Source: Chitinophaga pinensis | GTDB lineage: Bacteria > Bacteroidota > Bacteroidia > UKL13-3 | Assembly: GCA_945898275.1 (NCBI GenBank) | Contig: CAMDHZ010000009.1 | Coordinates: forward strand, 62,001 to 126,000 | DNA: 64,000 nucleotides | Direction of reading: 5' to 3' | Part shown: piece after piece, positions 37,510 through 46,060 of the stretch | Numbering within the stretch: the stretch's first letter is position 1 | Layout: every line of letters starts with the position of its first letter | Notes under the pieces: model-generated | Told to the model about the DNA's origin: nothing | The model's input: only the letters and a program-made list of their open reading frames with translations | Database searches by the model: none | Position numbers and translations under genes: made by a program

Positions 37510-38878
37510 GCGGTTTGATCCAAGTTTTAGTTGCCCAAGAATCTCTAAAGTTCAAAAGATTTTCTTGAGGATTAATGAGTAATTGACTAGGTCGAGCATT
37601 TAGGGTAACATATACTTCTGCCCGAACTTTTGAAACAGTGAGACCTTTAGTTTCATAATATTTTTTTAGGAATTGCGCATATTGTAAAATCATATCTGGC
37701 TGCATGGCCATTTGTTTCTCTTGATGTGCATTAAGAAAATCTGTATTATCAACAACTCCTTCTTTGTTAGTGTTTGCATCTGTCACATAAAAAGTTGCAG
37801 TGCCTGCCTTTTCAAAAAGCATAACCCGCCAACCAAAACGGTAGCCTTCTTCTGTCCAAAAGTGATTACCGGGGTAAAGTAAATACCGCATTGGAAAAAG
37901 TAGGTGAAATCCAACCCAAACCAAAAGCGCTAATTTATTTAAAGAAATGTTGGTTTTAAGTTTTGGGGCTTCAACGCTTGGTTCAAACCGAAAAAAAGAA
38001 ATGAACTTTGAAAAGAAAAAGATGAATTTTTGGTGGAAGTTATTGCTAAAAAAGACAAGCGTACTAAAAGTCATTACAATTGGAAAAACACCAATTTGAA
38101 AAAGGTAACCAGTTAGACTATGAAACACAACAATGCATAACCAAGCCCAAATTCTAGTGCTTGAAAATAGCAGTAAAAAGCCAACAAAAACATCAAACAG
38201 CATACCAACCCAACTAAACAAATAAGCAGTGATTTCTTGTTTAAATAAAGTACCTAAAACAGGCATGTCGCTATGGGCTGGTAGCCATATTTTAAGAGGC
38301 ATTGCGAGAATGAGCCAATCATAATTTATTTTGGCAATTCCTGCAAAAAAATACACCACTATCAATTGAAATTTAAGGATGTTTATTGTAAAAGCTGGTA
38401 CTTTTTTTTGTGTTGTTTTGGGATTTTTAAAGGCATCAAAAGCATACGCTTTGTTGGCAGGAAGAAACATCATTAAGAAGGCTATGATGCTGACAAAATA
38501 ATAATGATTAAGGTAATAAGTTAGGTCTATGAGTTCGCACCAAGTAAAGCAAATGAAGAATGTTATAGTTGCAATTCGGTAATAAGCACCAAGAAAAATT
38601 CCGATAGAAGAGAGCAACATGAGGAAATGCAGGGCATACATAAAAGCTTCGGGCATTAGCGGCACCCACTCAAATCCAAAATATTTAAATTGAATTTTGG
38701 TTTCAACAAAATGAAGGTCGACCCATCCTAATAATAAAAATCTAAGCGAACTAATGAAGGTAGTTAAGCCAAAAATTATTCTGAAAGCAACAAGAGGTAA
38801 AATTTCAACCTCTTTGAATAAAAAACGATTTAATTTGCTATCATCAATCTCCATCTCCGCTGCTGTAGGTAATGGCAA
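37499..38878 (-). CDS. HTTM-domain membrane protein (vitamin K-dependent gamma-carboxylase-like)
   Basis: This inner-membrane protein has 459 residues and about eight hydrophobic segments through residue 340, followed by a soluble tail of ~120 residues. The order of segments, with D-L-T-Y-Y-L-N-H-Y-Y and the later F-F-A-G-I-A-K-I-N-Y-D-W motif, matches HTTM-domain proteins. These resemble gamma-glutamyl carboxylase, but bacterial function is mostly unproven. It lies between imelysin and receptor genes and overlaps both, so it is part of the same transport or metal-acquisition unit. An in-frame ATG at 38854 would shorten the upstream overlap from 35 to 11 bases. Confidence 0.85.
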   Translation of the reverse strand: MPLPTAAEMEIDDSKLNRFLFKEVEILPLVAFRIIFGLTTFISSLRFLLLGWVDLHFVETKIQFKYFGFEWVPLMPEAFMYALHFLMLLSSIGIFLGAYYRIATITFFICFTWCELIDLTYYLNHYYFVSIIAFLMMFLPANKAYAFDAFKNPKTTQKKVPAFTINILKFQLIVVYFFAGIAKINYDWLILAMPLKIWLPAHSDMPVLGTLFKQEITAYLFSWVGMLFDVFVGFLLLFSSTRIWAWLCIVVFHSLTGYLFQIGVFPIVMTFSTLVFFSNNFHQKFIFFFSKFISFFRFEPSVEAPKLKTNISLNKLALLVWVGFHLLFPMRYLLYPGNHFWTEEGYRFGWRVMLFEKAGTATFYVTDANTNKEGVVDNTDFLNAHQEKQMAMQPDMILQYAQFLKKYYETKGLTVSKVRAEVYVTLNARPSQLLINPQENLLNFRDSWATKTWIKPLEN

Positions 38879-39938
38879 TGCCGATTAAGCTTGAAAGATC
38901 ACTTTTAAAGAAGCGGGTATGTTTTTGCATTTCGGTGTGAACCAAATTTACCTTTTCAAAATCTTCGGTGATGGCTTTGCTCAAAGGTTTGTCTGGCAAA
39001 GCAGCAAAGGCTTGATCAATTGCCGCCATTTGTTTTTGGGTTGCAACAATTAATTCCTGTCCTCCACTTACACTTTCGAGGTATTCTTTAAAGCCAATAC
39101 CATCAACACCATTGAGCCCTCTACCCTCCCAAATGTTTTTAATTTGCTGCCAATGTGCTTTTGCCAATTGAAGAGAAATGCCACTGTAATATGCTTCTAC
39201 ATTTTGAGGCAAAGGACTGGTTTGGCCAGGTCTTAGTCCAAGAGGAATACCAAACTTGAAGTTTTTTAAACCTTCATAGCTTTTAAGAAAATCATTGTAG
39301 TATAAAGAGATAGAACTGCCTATATCTGTTCCAGCATTCGAAACAAACTCTTTACTATAATTGGTTTCCCAAGCTTGTTGAACTTGATTAATTTGTTGGC
39401 TTAACTTATTTGTAGAAGCTAATAAATAGGAGGCCCGAAAAGAATCTTTATTAAAAGTAGCTATTACTTCTTCAGGGGTTTGGTTCAAACCGAACAATAA
39501 AAACTCTATTGCAAATAAACCTCTTGCATCACGGTCGAAATTATTAAAGCTTGCATCCTTTGCTAAAACATAGTTCTCTATTTTGGTGGCATTAACAGGA
39601 AAAGAAGCAGCTTCTTCATTTAAAGATTTGTTGATACCCATTTCTCCTGCTGGGCCAAAATTGTACATATTTACCGATTGCCAAGAAATAGCAAGTAATT
39701 TCCATTTTTCTTGAGCAGTTGCTAAACTTGCTACATTTGGCGAGTTTGCAAAAATAGTAATAGCCTCTTGGAGCTCCAACACAGATGATTTTACATTATC
39801 TAAAGCAGGCATTATCATGTGTTCGGCTGCTTGCTTTAGCAATTCGGCTCGATTAAAGCTTGTATCCTTTTTGTTGTTGTCCTTTTTTTGACATGAAAAC
39901 AATAAAATTACAGCAACTAATAAGAATGATTTCTGCAT
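38844..39938 (-). CDS. Imelysin-family lipoprotein with altered GxHxxE motif
   Basis: This 364-residue lipoprotein (lipobox L-L-F-S-C16) has the all-helical imelysin/IrpA fold pattern. The family's usual putative metal-binding motif G-x-H-x-x-E appears here as G140-L-F-A-I-E145, with Phe in place of His, while the following F-L-L-F-G is conserved. Imelysins are linked to iron uptake. It lies 4 bases after the DUF4856 gene and overlaps the HTTM gene. A dispersed-word copy is at 39482. The loss of His suggests a non-classical or non-metal role for this paralogue. Confidence 0.87.
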   Translation of the reverse strand: MQKSFLLVAVILLFSCQKKDNNKKDTSFNRAELLKQAAEHMIMPALDNVKSSVLELQEAITIFANSPNVASLATAQEKWKLLAISWQSVNMYNFGPAGEMGINKSLNEEAASFPVNATKIENYVLAKDASFNNFDRDARGLFAIEFLLFGLNQTPEEVIATFNKDSFRASYLLASTNKLSQQINQVQQAWETNYSKEFVSNAGTDIGSSISLYYNDFLKSYEGLKNFKFGIPLGLRPGQTSPLPQNVEAYYSGISLQLAKAHWQQIKNIWEGRGLNGVDGIGFKEYLESVSGGQELIVATQKQMAAIDQAFAALPDKPLSKAITEDFEKVNLVHTEMQKHTRFFKSDLSSLIGIAITYSSGDGD

Positions 39939-39942
39939 ATAC

Positions 39943-41076
39943 TTATCTATTTTGTTCGGTAACCCAATTCTTTTTGAAGTCTTCTACTTCGGCATTAGTA
40001 AATTTAAGTTCGGTTTGAACCAAATCAATGATTTGGTTAATATTATTTACTTGATTCACTCTATCATTAATAAATAACAAAGGATTACCTAAGGCGTCTG
40101 GTTTTGATTGAAGTAGGGTTAATAATTGAATGGATTTTTCAAAACTCATCGTTTTTCTAGACATATCTACCCAACCTGTAGCAAATCCAGCACATTCGGC
40201 CATTGCATGCAAGGTAGCTGCTTTTTGTGCTTCGGTCATTTCTGTTTGAGACATATTAGCAATAGAGGAATGGCAGTAATTGATAACTGTTGCAAATGTT
40301 GCCTTTTCGAGGATTTCTCTAATTGCATTTCTAGCTTCATCTCTTTCTTTGTTATATTCTGAGCCTGCTTTTAAGGCAGCTTGTAATTTTAAGAAGTTAT
40401 ATTTTATTTGAGAATAATATCCATTGCCATCATTTTTATCTCGGCGCGCAACGTAATTAGCCATGTATTTATCAGCATAAGCGCCATGTTTTGCCGCGCC
40501 ACTGTTTTTAAATTGGGGAGTTAAACCAATTAAGAAAAGCGCTTGATCAACAGATTTTAAGGTTGGTTCGTTAATAATTAGCAGTTGAATAGCCATTTTT
40601 GAAAAATAGGAACCAAACAAGTTTTTTTCAGCCATTTGTTCTGGTTCATGACCTTTATCTGTAAATAAGTAACCACCATAAGTTCCGCCTAAACCGTTAC
40701 TAGAATCAGGATTAAAGGTGTTTCCAGAAGCATTTGATGCCTTTTTTAACCACCCATATTCAGCATCCAACAAAAAATCAACATTATACAAAAGCATATC
40801 CGTATAAAGTGTAACACCGTTATAGTTTACTAAGAACTTATTTAATTTATCAGCATCCAATTTAACCCCATTGGTTCTACCCTTTTTCAATTCAATAACT
40901 AGTTCATCAAATGATTGGGTATAAGGAAGTAGTTCTGCTATGTTTGATTTGTAATTGGCGGTATCATAATTTTCTTCTACGACCAATGGCTTTGTAGTAT
41001 AACCATCTTTTTTGCAGGAGGTAATTAAAAAGATGGTTGACAAGGAAATAATCGCGTAGAGGAAGGACTTTTTCAT
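39943..41076 (-). CDS. DUF4856 lipoprotein, first gene of the iron-uptake-like operon
   Basis: This 377-residue lipoprotein has a signal ending at Cys in L-I-T-S-C. The body starts with Y-D-T-A-N-Y, a segment rich in helix-forming residues, with G-G-Y-L-F-T-D-K-G near residue 140 and C-A-G-F-A-T-G-W near 295, matching DUF4856 proteins of Bacteroidota. These are distant relatives of imelysins and nearly always sit with imelysin, HTTM and TonB receptor genes, as here. The role is unknown, probably periplasmic capture or processing of a metal ligand. A dispersed-word copy lies at 40012. Confidence 0.83.
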   Translation of the reverse strand: MKKSFLYAIISLSTIFLITSCKKDGYTTKPLVVEENYDTANYKSNIAELLPYTQSFDELVIELKKGRTNGVKLDADKLNKFLVNYNGVTLYTDMLLYNVDFLLDAEYGWLKKASNASGNTFNPDSSNGLGGTYGGYLFTDKGHEPEQMAEKNLFGSYFSKMAIQLLIINEPTLKSVDQALFLIGLTPQFKNSGAAKHGAYADKYMANYVARRDKNDGNGYYSQIKYNFLKLQAALKAGSEYNKERDEARNAIREILEKATFATVINYCHSSIANMSQTEMTEAQKAATLHAMAECAGFATGWVDMSRKTMSFEKSIQLLTLLQSKPDALGNPLLFINDRVNQVNNINQIIDLVQTELKFTNAEVEDFKKNWVTEQNR

Positions 41077-41291
41077 ACTTTTTTATTTAGAATAATTTTA
41101 AATAGATGACATTACAAATCTAACAAGCGTTAAATAAGATGCAATATTATTAATAGATTGAATCTAAATAAGAAATATAATTCGCTATAAATTAATGATT
41201 TAAAAATTGATATGCTGATAAAATCTGACAAAAATCATGAACTTGAAATTACTTTCTTAGGTATTTGATTGTTTTATTTTCTTTGCAGTTG

Positions 41292-42293
41292 ATGAGTAAA
41301 GAGATAATCGTTAGTGGCATTCGACCTACAGGAAATTTGCATTTAGGCAATTATTTAGGAGCAGTACAAAACTTCGTAAAAATGCAATACGAGCACAATT
41401 GCTATTTTTTTATTGCCGATTATCATAGTTTAACAACACATCCAAATCCACAAGATTTGCATCAAAATGTGAGGCAGGTGTTGGTGGAATATTTGGCTTG
41501 TGGACTTAACCCAGATGCATGTACATTATATGTGCAAAGTGATTTACCTCAGATACCAGAGTTGTATATGTTGTTAAATATGCATGCTTATATGGGTGAA
41601 TTGGAAAGGGTGGCATCCTTTAAGGAGAAAGCAAGAACGCAGCCCAATAATATTAATGCAGGCTTATTAACTTATCCCGTATTAATGGCAGCGGATATCA
41701 TTATTCATAAGGCTACCAAGGTGCCAGTTGGGAAAGACCAAGAGCAGCATTTAGAAATGGCCAGAACCTTTGGTAATCGATTTAACAGGATGTATGGCAA
41801 AGACATTTTTCCTGAGCCCTATGCTTTTAATTTTGGAAAGGAATTGGTGAAGATTCCGGGTTTACAAGGAGGAGGAAAAATGAGCAAGAGTGATGGGGAT
41901 AACAATGTCATCAACTTAATTGACTCGCCAGAACTCATCAGAAAGAAGATGAGCAGGGCGGTAACAGACACTGGGCCTTCGGAGCCAAATACGGCGCCTT
42001 CGGCGCCCGTTCAAAACCTCTTCGATCTCATGAAAATTGTTTCTACTGAAGATAAACTAACCTTTTACCAACAAGCTTATGCCAACTGTAACATTAGGTA
42101 TGGCGACTTTAAAAAGGATTTGGCAGAAGATATGGTAACTTTTCTAACACCAGTTCGTGAGAAAATTGCAGACATTCAATCGAATAATGAGCTATTGAAA
42201 AAAGTAGCCAAAATAGGCAAAGAAAAGGCCGCTGAAAGTGCTGATAAAACCCTTGCCGAATGCAGAGAAGCAATTGGTTTTAGAGGGTTTTAG
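41292..42293 (+). CDS. trpS: Tryptophanyl-tRNA synthetase
   Basis: This class I synthetase has 333 residues, as usual for bacterial TrpRS. The HIGH-type motif is T-G-N-L-H-L-G-N (His17) and the KMSKS motif is intact at residues 196-200. Start chosen at the ATG at 41292 (M-S-K-E-I-I-V-S-G). A short low-complexity insertion (T-A-P-S-A-P) follows the KMSKS loop and is encoded by the imperfect repeat cggcgccttcggcgcc, which is more GC-rich than its surroundings. Monocistronic. Confidence 0.96.
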   Translation: MSKEIIVSGIRPTGNLHLGNYLGAVQNFVKMQYEHNCYFFIADYHSLTTHPNPQDLHQNVRQVLVEYLACGLNPDACTLYVQSDLPQIPELYMLLNMHAYMGELERVASFKEKARTQPNNINAGLLTYPVLMAADIIIHKATKVPVGKDQEQHLEMARTFGNRFNRMYGKDIFPEPYAFNFGKELVKIPGLQGGGKMSKSDGDNNVINLIDSPELIRKKMSRAVTDTGPSEPNTAPSAPVQNLFDLMKIVSTEDKLTFYQQAYANCNIRYGDFKKDLAEDMVTFLTPVREKIADIQSNNELLKKVAKIGKEKAAESADKTLAECREAIGFRGF

Positions 42294-42369
42294 GAATATT
42301 TTTGTTTTTATCTAAGTAATCTAAATCTCATTATTTATTGTTAAATTCGTTTTACACATTCAATAGCAT

Positions 42370-42573
42370 ATGATAATTGAGAGAACAAAAAATGAGGTAA
42401 TTTTTAAACTACCTAGTAATACAGATATAGCAGTTTTGCAAGATTTGGCTGATTTGTTCGAGTTTAAGGAAATCACACGTAAATCAAAAGTTTCCCAATC
42501 TCAGGTTGACCTTTTTGTTAAATCTATCAAAAAAGGAAGATGGAAGAAAACTAAAAAAGAAATTGGCTTATGA
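42370..42573 (+). CDS. Antitoxin of a PIN-type toxin-antitoxin pair
   Basis: This small acidic-then-basic protein has 67 residues and a K-rich C terminus (G-R-W-K-K-T-K-K-E). Its stop overlaps the start of the PIN toxin gene by 4 bases (ATGA), the typical antitoxin-first order. The N-terminal 45 residues probably bind DNA and the C-terminal tail binds the toxin. Family is not certain; the assignment rests on size and coupling. Confidence 0.75.
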   Translation: MIIERTKNEVIFKLPSNTDIAVLQDLADLFEFKEITRKSKVSQSQVDLFVKSIKKGRWKKTKKEIGL

Positions 42574-43010
42574 GAATCGTAATTGATTCAAATATTGTTT
42601 TTAGTGCCATCTTTAATAGTAATAGTAAAATATCACAAATAATTCTTAAACCTAAAACAAAATTTAACTTTTACTCTACAAGTCAGTTGCTAATAGAGAT
42701 AAACAAACACAAAGCTAAAATTCAAAAAATTACAAAATATTCTGATCATGAGCTAGACAGAATAATTGCAATCATTACAAACAAAATTAGATTTATTAAT
42801 GTACAACTTATTCCAAAAGAAATTTACCTCAAAGCAGTAGAATTGTTAAAGGATATAGACATTGATGATACTGAATTTATTGCCTTAACTGAACATTCGA
42901 AGGCTAAGCTTTGGACGGGAGATAAGGAGTTAATTAAAGGACTAAAAGAAAAAAATTGGGATAAATTTGTAACTACTGGGGAGCTTTATGATTTGGTAAA
43001 AGTAAAATAG
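42570..43010 (+). CDS. PIN-domain ribonuclease toxin (COG1569-like)
   Basis: This 146-residue PIN-domain protein of the putative toxin type (PF13470-like) is expected to cleave RNA with a metal-bound acidic cluster. Visible acidic residues are the first Asp in R-I-V-I-D-S-N-I-V-F-S-A, a Glu in L-L-I-E-I, the Asp pair in D-I-D-D-T-E-F, and Asp in L-W-T-G-D-K-E-L. The order and spacing are intact, so the toxin looks functional. It is followed by a 388-base gene-free stretch. Confidence 0.88.
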   Translation: MRIVIDSNIVFSAIFNSNSKISQIILKPKTKFNFYSTSQLLIEINKHKAKIQKITKYSDHELDRIIAIITNKIRFINVQLIPKEIYLKAVELLKDIDIDDTEFIALTEHSKAKLWTGDKELIKGLKEKNWDKFVTTGELYDLVKVK

Positions 43011-43363
43011 AAATAAACCCATTAAAATTTTAAAATTCATTAAATAGAAATCTTAAAAAATCACTCTAATTGCAGAATTCATAGGCCAATCTTAATAAAG
43101 AGCATTTTGAATTTGAAAACACTAATACCAATTGCCAATAAATGAAGTTTTCACAATTATCCAAATATAAGTTTATTAATCTTAGTTACTTTACCTAAAC
43201 CCAATGTCTTAATTACAATATACTATCAATCAATAATTTGCAAGCAATTGAATGGTAATTAGTATCATGCAGACCTTGTGCAAAACTTATGTTTTAAACA
43301 CCGTACAAGCAGCGTTTATAAGAGGAAATTGAAATTAACATATGTGGCTGTTGAAATTGTCTT
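43011..43363. other. Gene-free, AT-rich stretch
   Basis: Between the PIN toxin stop and the ncRNA promoter I see no credible ORF, repeat or hairpin other than short A/T palindromes. It separates the toxin-antitoxin pair from the structured RNA. Confidence 0.6.
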
Positions 43364-43394
43364 TTGATAACAAATATTGAAAGACCAATCTTTG
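43364..43394 (+). promoter_or_regulatory. Putative Bacteroidota promoter of the 43.4-kb ncRNA
   Basis: TTG at 43364-43366 and AATCTTTG at 43387-43394 match the -33 TTG and -7 TAnnTTTG elements with a 20-base spacer. Transcription would start at about 43399, exactly where the outer stem of the RNA begins. Confidence 0.6.
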
Positions 43395-43398
43395 TATA

Positions 43399-43527
43399 GT
43401 AAAGAAAAAGGCAACCCTTCCAAAAGGTTGCCTTCGCAGGAGTCCGCGGTAAATCCCTGCCATGTCCAAAATGTTTCTTTACGATTTATTTTTAAAAAGC
43501 CTCAGACTTACCTCTGAGGCTTTTTTC
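43399..43527 (+). ncRNA. Stand-alone structured RNA with multi-branch fold
   Basis: An outer 9-bp stem (43399-43407 with 43474-43482, GTAAAGAAA/TTTCTTTAC) encloses three adjacent hairpins with almost no unpaired bases between them: 43408-43434 (9 bp, AAGGCAACC/GGTTGCCTT), 43436-43460 (5 bp, GCAGG/CCTGC) and a weak 43461-43473 (CAT/ATG). An A/T-rich linker leads to an intrinsic terminator with stem GCCTCAG/CTGAGGC-type arms (43499-43520) and a T-run. No ORF follows on the plus strand, so this is not a leader. I do not recognise the family; it could belong to a described Bacteroidota RNA class (6S-Flavo or Flavo-1 are the ones to test) or be new. Confidence 0.7.
43498..43527. terminator. Intrinsic terminator of the ncRNA
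   Basis: The arms AAGCCTCAG (43498-43506) and CTGAGGCTT (43514-43522) are perfectly complementary over 9 bp around an ACTTACCT-like loop, followed by T6. An A-run also precedes it, so weak action on the minus strand is possible. Confidence 0.85.
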
Positions 43528-43675
43528 TTGCACGAAAATAGTAGGAATCGTTTTTTAAAAAAAATACTTCTCATCAATTATTCATGGTTTAAACTGTTCA
43601 ATTTCTCAAAACCTCTAGTTCTATTCGAGTTAAGATTTTTCCACAAATTAATAACTAACAGCAAGATACATATTG

Positions 43676-43897
43676 TCACTTCCTCGGCAACAACTTAGGC
43701 AACAAAGCCTCTTTGCCTTCCTTCTTCATTTTAACAGCCTCTTGAACCACTTCCTTGTCTATGGCTTTGTCTACTTCCTGCTTAAACAAGTCTACTAAAT
43801 CTACATCTGCCACAATTAGAATGATACCAATGACACACAAAAAACCAATACTGGCTAGTGTCATCAATAATTTTGCTGCTTCTTTTTGCTTATCCAT
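43676..43897 (-). CDS. Small membrane protein, 73 residues
   Basis: It has one hydrophobic segment (residues about 9-29, L-L-M-T-L-A-S-I-G-F-L-C-V-I-G-I-I-L-I-V) and a charged, lysine-rich cytoplasmic or periplasmic tail. It starts 5 bases after the upstream exported protein's stop, so the two are one operon. No family recognised. Confidence 0.7.
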   Translation of the reverse strand: MDKQKEAAKLLMTLASIGFLCVIGIILIVADVDLVDLFKQEVDKAIDKEVVQEAVKMKKEGKEALLPKLLPRK

Positions 43898-43902
43898 ATC
43901 AA

Positions 43903-45159
43903 TTATGTTTTTTGCTTTTTCTTTTGTGCAGAGGGAAACAATACATTGTTTAAAATAAGTCTGTAACCAGGTGAATTAGGATGCAAGTTTAAATCAGTTG
44001 GCGGCTCTCCTACCTGATGCTGGTAATCTTCTGGGTCGTGACCGCTGTAAAACGTCCATGTACCTTTGCCAGCAGTTCCATGAATATAACGGGCTTCGTT
44101 TAGCGACTTATTCTCTCCTAAAACTAATACTTCCGATTTAATATATGGTTTTCTAAAAGCTGTGGTTTGACCCCAAAAGCCTTTTACAGTGCTCGTATGA
44201 TTTTGATTTAACATTGTTGGCACCATATCCCATTTGGCACTAAACTCAAACAAAGTAAATACATCATTTTCCTCTGTCACTGGCCTTGTTCCTTGCATGG
44301 CATCAATATAACTGTGCTCATAAACCATTGGATCAAGATAAAGCTTATAATCTTTAAAGGCAAAGCTTCTGCTAAAATCTAACTTCTTGTCTGCCGACCA
44401 ATCTGCTGGGTCGCCATCAAAAACTTGGTCACAAATATCTATCCCATCTGCTGCCATGGCAATATCCCAAGTATCTGTTGCACTGCACATCGCAAACATA
44501 AATCCACCACCCAAAACATAATCTCTAATTTTTTTGGCAACCGCTAATTTCAACTCACTAACTTTAGCAAAACCATGTTTGGCTGCCATAGATTCTGCTT
44601 CACGCACTTCTGCCTGATACCATGCTGCATTGGAATAAGCAGAATAAAATTTACCAAACTGTCCTGTAAAATCCTCATGATGCACATGTAACCAATCATA
44701 TAAGGGAAGCTTGTTCTCTAATACTTCATCATCATAAATAACATCGTAAGGGATTTCTGCATAGGTTAATACCAAAGTAACTGCATCGTCCCAAGGTTGT
44801 TTGGTTTTTGGACTGTAAACAGCAATTTTAGGCGCCTTAAGAAGCTTAACCAATTCCATGTTAACATCAGGCTTAGCAATTTGAAGCAAGATTTCAGAAA
44901 CCTGACCTTCACTTATAATTTCATAACTAATACTCCTCACCCTACATTCTTTTTCTATGGCATCGTTGAGCATTATCATAAAACTACCACCTTTGTAATT
45001 CAAAAGCCATTCAACTTCTTTGTCTTGCTTAAGCACCCAAAATGCCAATCCATACGCTTTTAGGTGATTCTTTTGAGCAGCATCCATAGGGATTAAAATC
45101 CTTGTGGCATGAGCCATTGAAGTACTTAATAACAAAAGAAGGAAAAGGAATTTTCGCAT
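43903..45159 (-). CDS. Exported protein of the Bacteroidota 'asparagine synthetase B' type, amidotransferase-like
   Basis: This 418-residue protein has a clear signal peptide (M-R-K-F-L-F-L-L-L ending A-H-A). Proteins like it are annotated asparagine synthetase B in Bacteroidota. I see no N-terminal catalytic Cys2 glutaminase and no SGGxDS ATP-PPase loop, and export is incompatible with that reaction. A G-G-G-F-M-F-A-M-C-S-A segment around residue 200 recalls a class I amidotransferase nucleophile elbow, and the H-H-E-D-F-T-G-Q-F-G-K-F segment recalls ThuA/DUF4159-type GATase-like proteins. The likely site is the periplasm; the function is unknown. Confidence 0.7.
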   Translation of the reverse strand: MRKFLFLLLLLSTSMAHATRILIPMDAAQKNHLKAYGLAFWVLKQDKEVEWLLNYKGGSFMIMLNDAIEKECRVRSISYEIISEGQVSEILLQIAKPDVNMELVKLLKAPKIAVYSPKTKQPWDDAVTLVLTYAEIPYDVIYDDEVLENKLPLYDWLHVHHEDFTGQFGKFYSAYSNAAWYQAEVREAESMAAKHGFAKVSELKLAVAKKIRDYVLGGGFMFAMCSATDTWDIAMAADGIDICDQVFDGDPADWSADKKLDFSRSFAFKDYKLYLDPMVYEHSYIDAMQGTRPVTEENDVFTLFEFSAKWDMVPTMLNQNHTSTVKGFWGQTTAFRKPYIKSEVLVLGENKSLNEARYIHGTAGKGTWTFYSGHDPEDYQHQVGEPPTDLNLHPNSPGYRLILNNVLFPSAQKKKQKT

Positions 45160-45171
45160 GATTCAAATATG

Positions 45172-45927
45172 CTATTTTGTTGTGATACTTTTAGAAATCA
45201 AATTATATATATCTAGTAACTTTGGTTCATTTGCCATTATTTTCCGATGAATTTCTAAACTATTTTCATCTCCCCTGCTGGCTGGTCCAGTTTGCGCCTC
45301 GGCAGGACTTAACACTTTTAACTTTTCGGCAGTTTCAAGAATTAACGGCAATAAATTATCGAAGGATAATTGGTTTCGACCCAGAAAATCTTGCATTAAA
45401 ACAAATAAATGGTTGCTAAAATTATTCACGAAAACGGCCGATAAATGTAAATTCTGTCTTTGCGTTTGACTTACCATGATAGCCTTCTGTCCTAAAGTAT
45501 CTGCCACTACTTCAAGTATTCTTTTGTTTTCTTCATCAGAGGCTTCAATTGCAATGGGAATGTCTTTGAAGTTAAGTATCCTATGTTCGCTAAATGTTTG
45601 TATGGGCCAAAAAACACCATAATTAGCATGCTTCCTTAGAATGGTTGCAGGCAAAATTCCAGAACAATGCACCACAATGGCTTGGGTGTTAATTTCCCTT
45701 GCTATGACTTCAATTGCGTTGTCAGAAATGGCTAAAAAAACCATGTCGGTTTGAACCGACGCCGCCTGCAGTGAATCTGCAATTGGAACTTTGAAGGCTT
45801 GGGCTAATTCTTCAGCTTTTTGGGTATTTCTGGCCCATAAGGCGGTTACTTCAAATTCTCCTTGGCAACAAGCACGAAGTAAATTCTGTGCTAACTTTCC
45901 GCTTCCAATAATTGCTACTTTTATCAT
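45172..45927 (-). CDS. Rossmann-fold DUF2520 protein (putative NADP oxidoreductase)
   Basis: This is a 251-residue protein. The N-terminal NAD(P)-binding motif G-S-G-K-L-A-Q-N-L lies in a V-A-I-I-G-S-G strand-turn-helix. The DUF2520 C-terminal half begins around N-L-H-L-S-A-V-F-V-N-N-F and ends with G-P-A-S-R-G-D (conserved in the family). Relatives resemble F420-dependent NADP reductases and ketopantoate reductases. Start chosen at ATG 45927 because the upstream extension begins with TTG. It contains the full dispersed word at 45748, within a TCGGTTTGAACCGA-type context. Confidence 0.83.
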   Translation of the reverse strand: MIKVAIIGSGKLAQNLLRACCQGEFEVTALWARNTQKAEELAQAFKVPIADSLQAASVQTDMVFLAISDNAIEVIAREINTQAIVVHCSGILPATILRKHANYGVFWPIQTFSEHRILNFKDIPIAIEASDEENKRILEVVADTLGQKAIMVSQTQRQNLHLSAVFVNNFSNHLFVLMQDFLGRNQLSFDNLLPLILETAEKLKVLSPAEAQTGPASRGDENSLEIHRKIMANEPKLLDIYNLISKSITTK

Positions 45928-46060
45928 GACTTGGTTCAAAACTAAATAATTAAATGACTTCTTAAAACCTAATTAAGGGTAGATACTCAAAAAATGTGTA
46001 TATTTTCCTTCATTCGTAAGCAGGTTTTTAAATATTTTCGAAGTCGATAAAATAGCAGAT

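Noticed and set aside
42370-43010. Toxin-antitoxin pair as part of a larger defence island
   Set aside because: Flanking genes are trpS and a gene-free stretch with an RNA; no restriction, CBASS, retron or other defence gene is nearby.
43399-43482. The RNA at 43.4 kb as a riboswitch or as rnpB/tmRNA
   Set aside because: No gene follows on its strand, so no riboswitch target. It is too short for rnpB or tmRNA and lacks their conserved segments.
43462-43698. 78-codon ORF on the plus strand
   Set aside because: It overlaps the structured RNA and its terminator, and its protein has no recognisable pattern.
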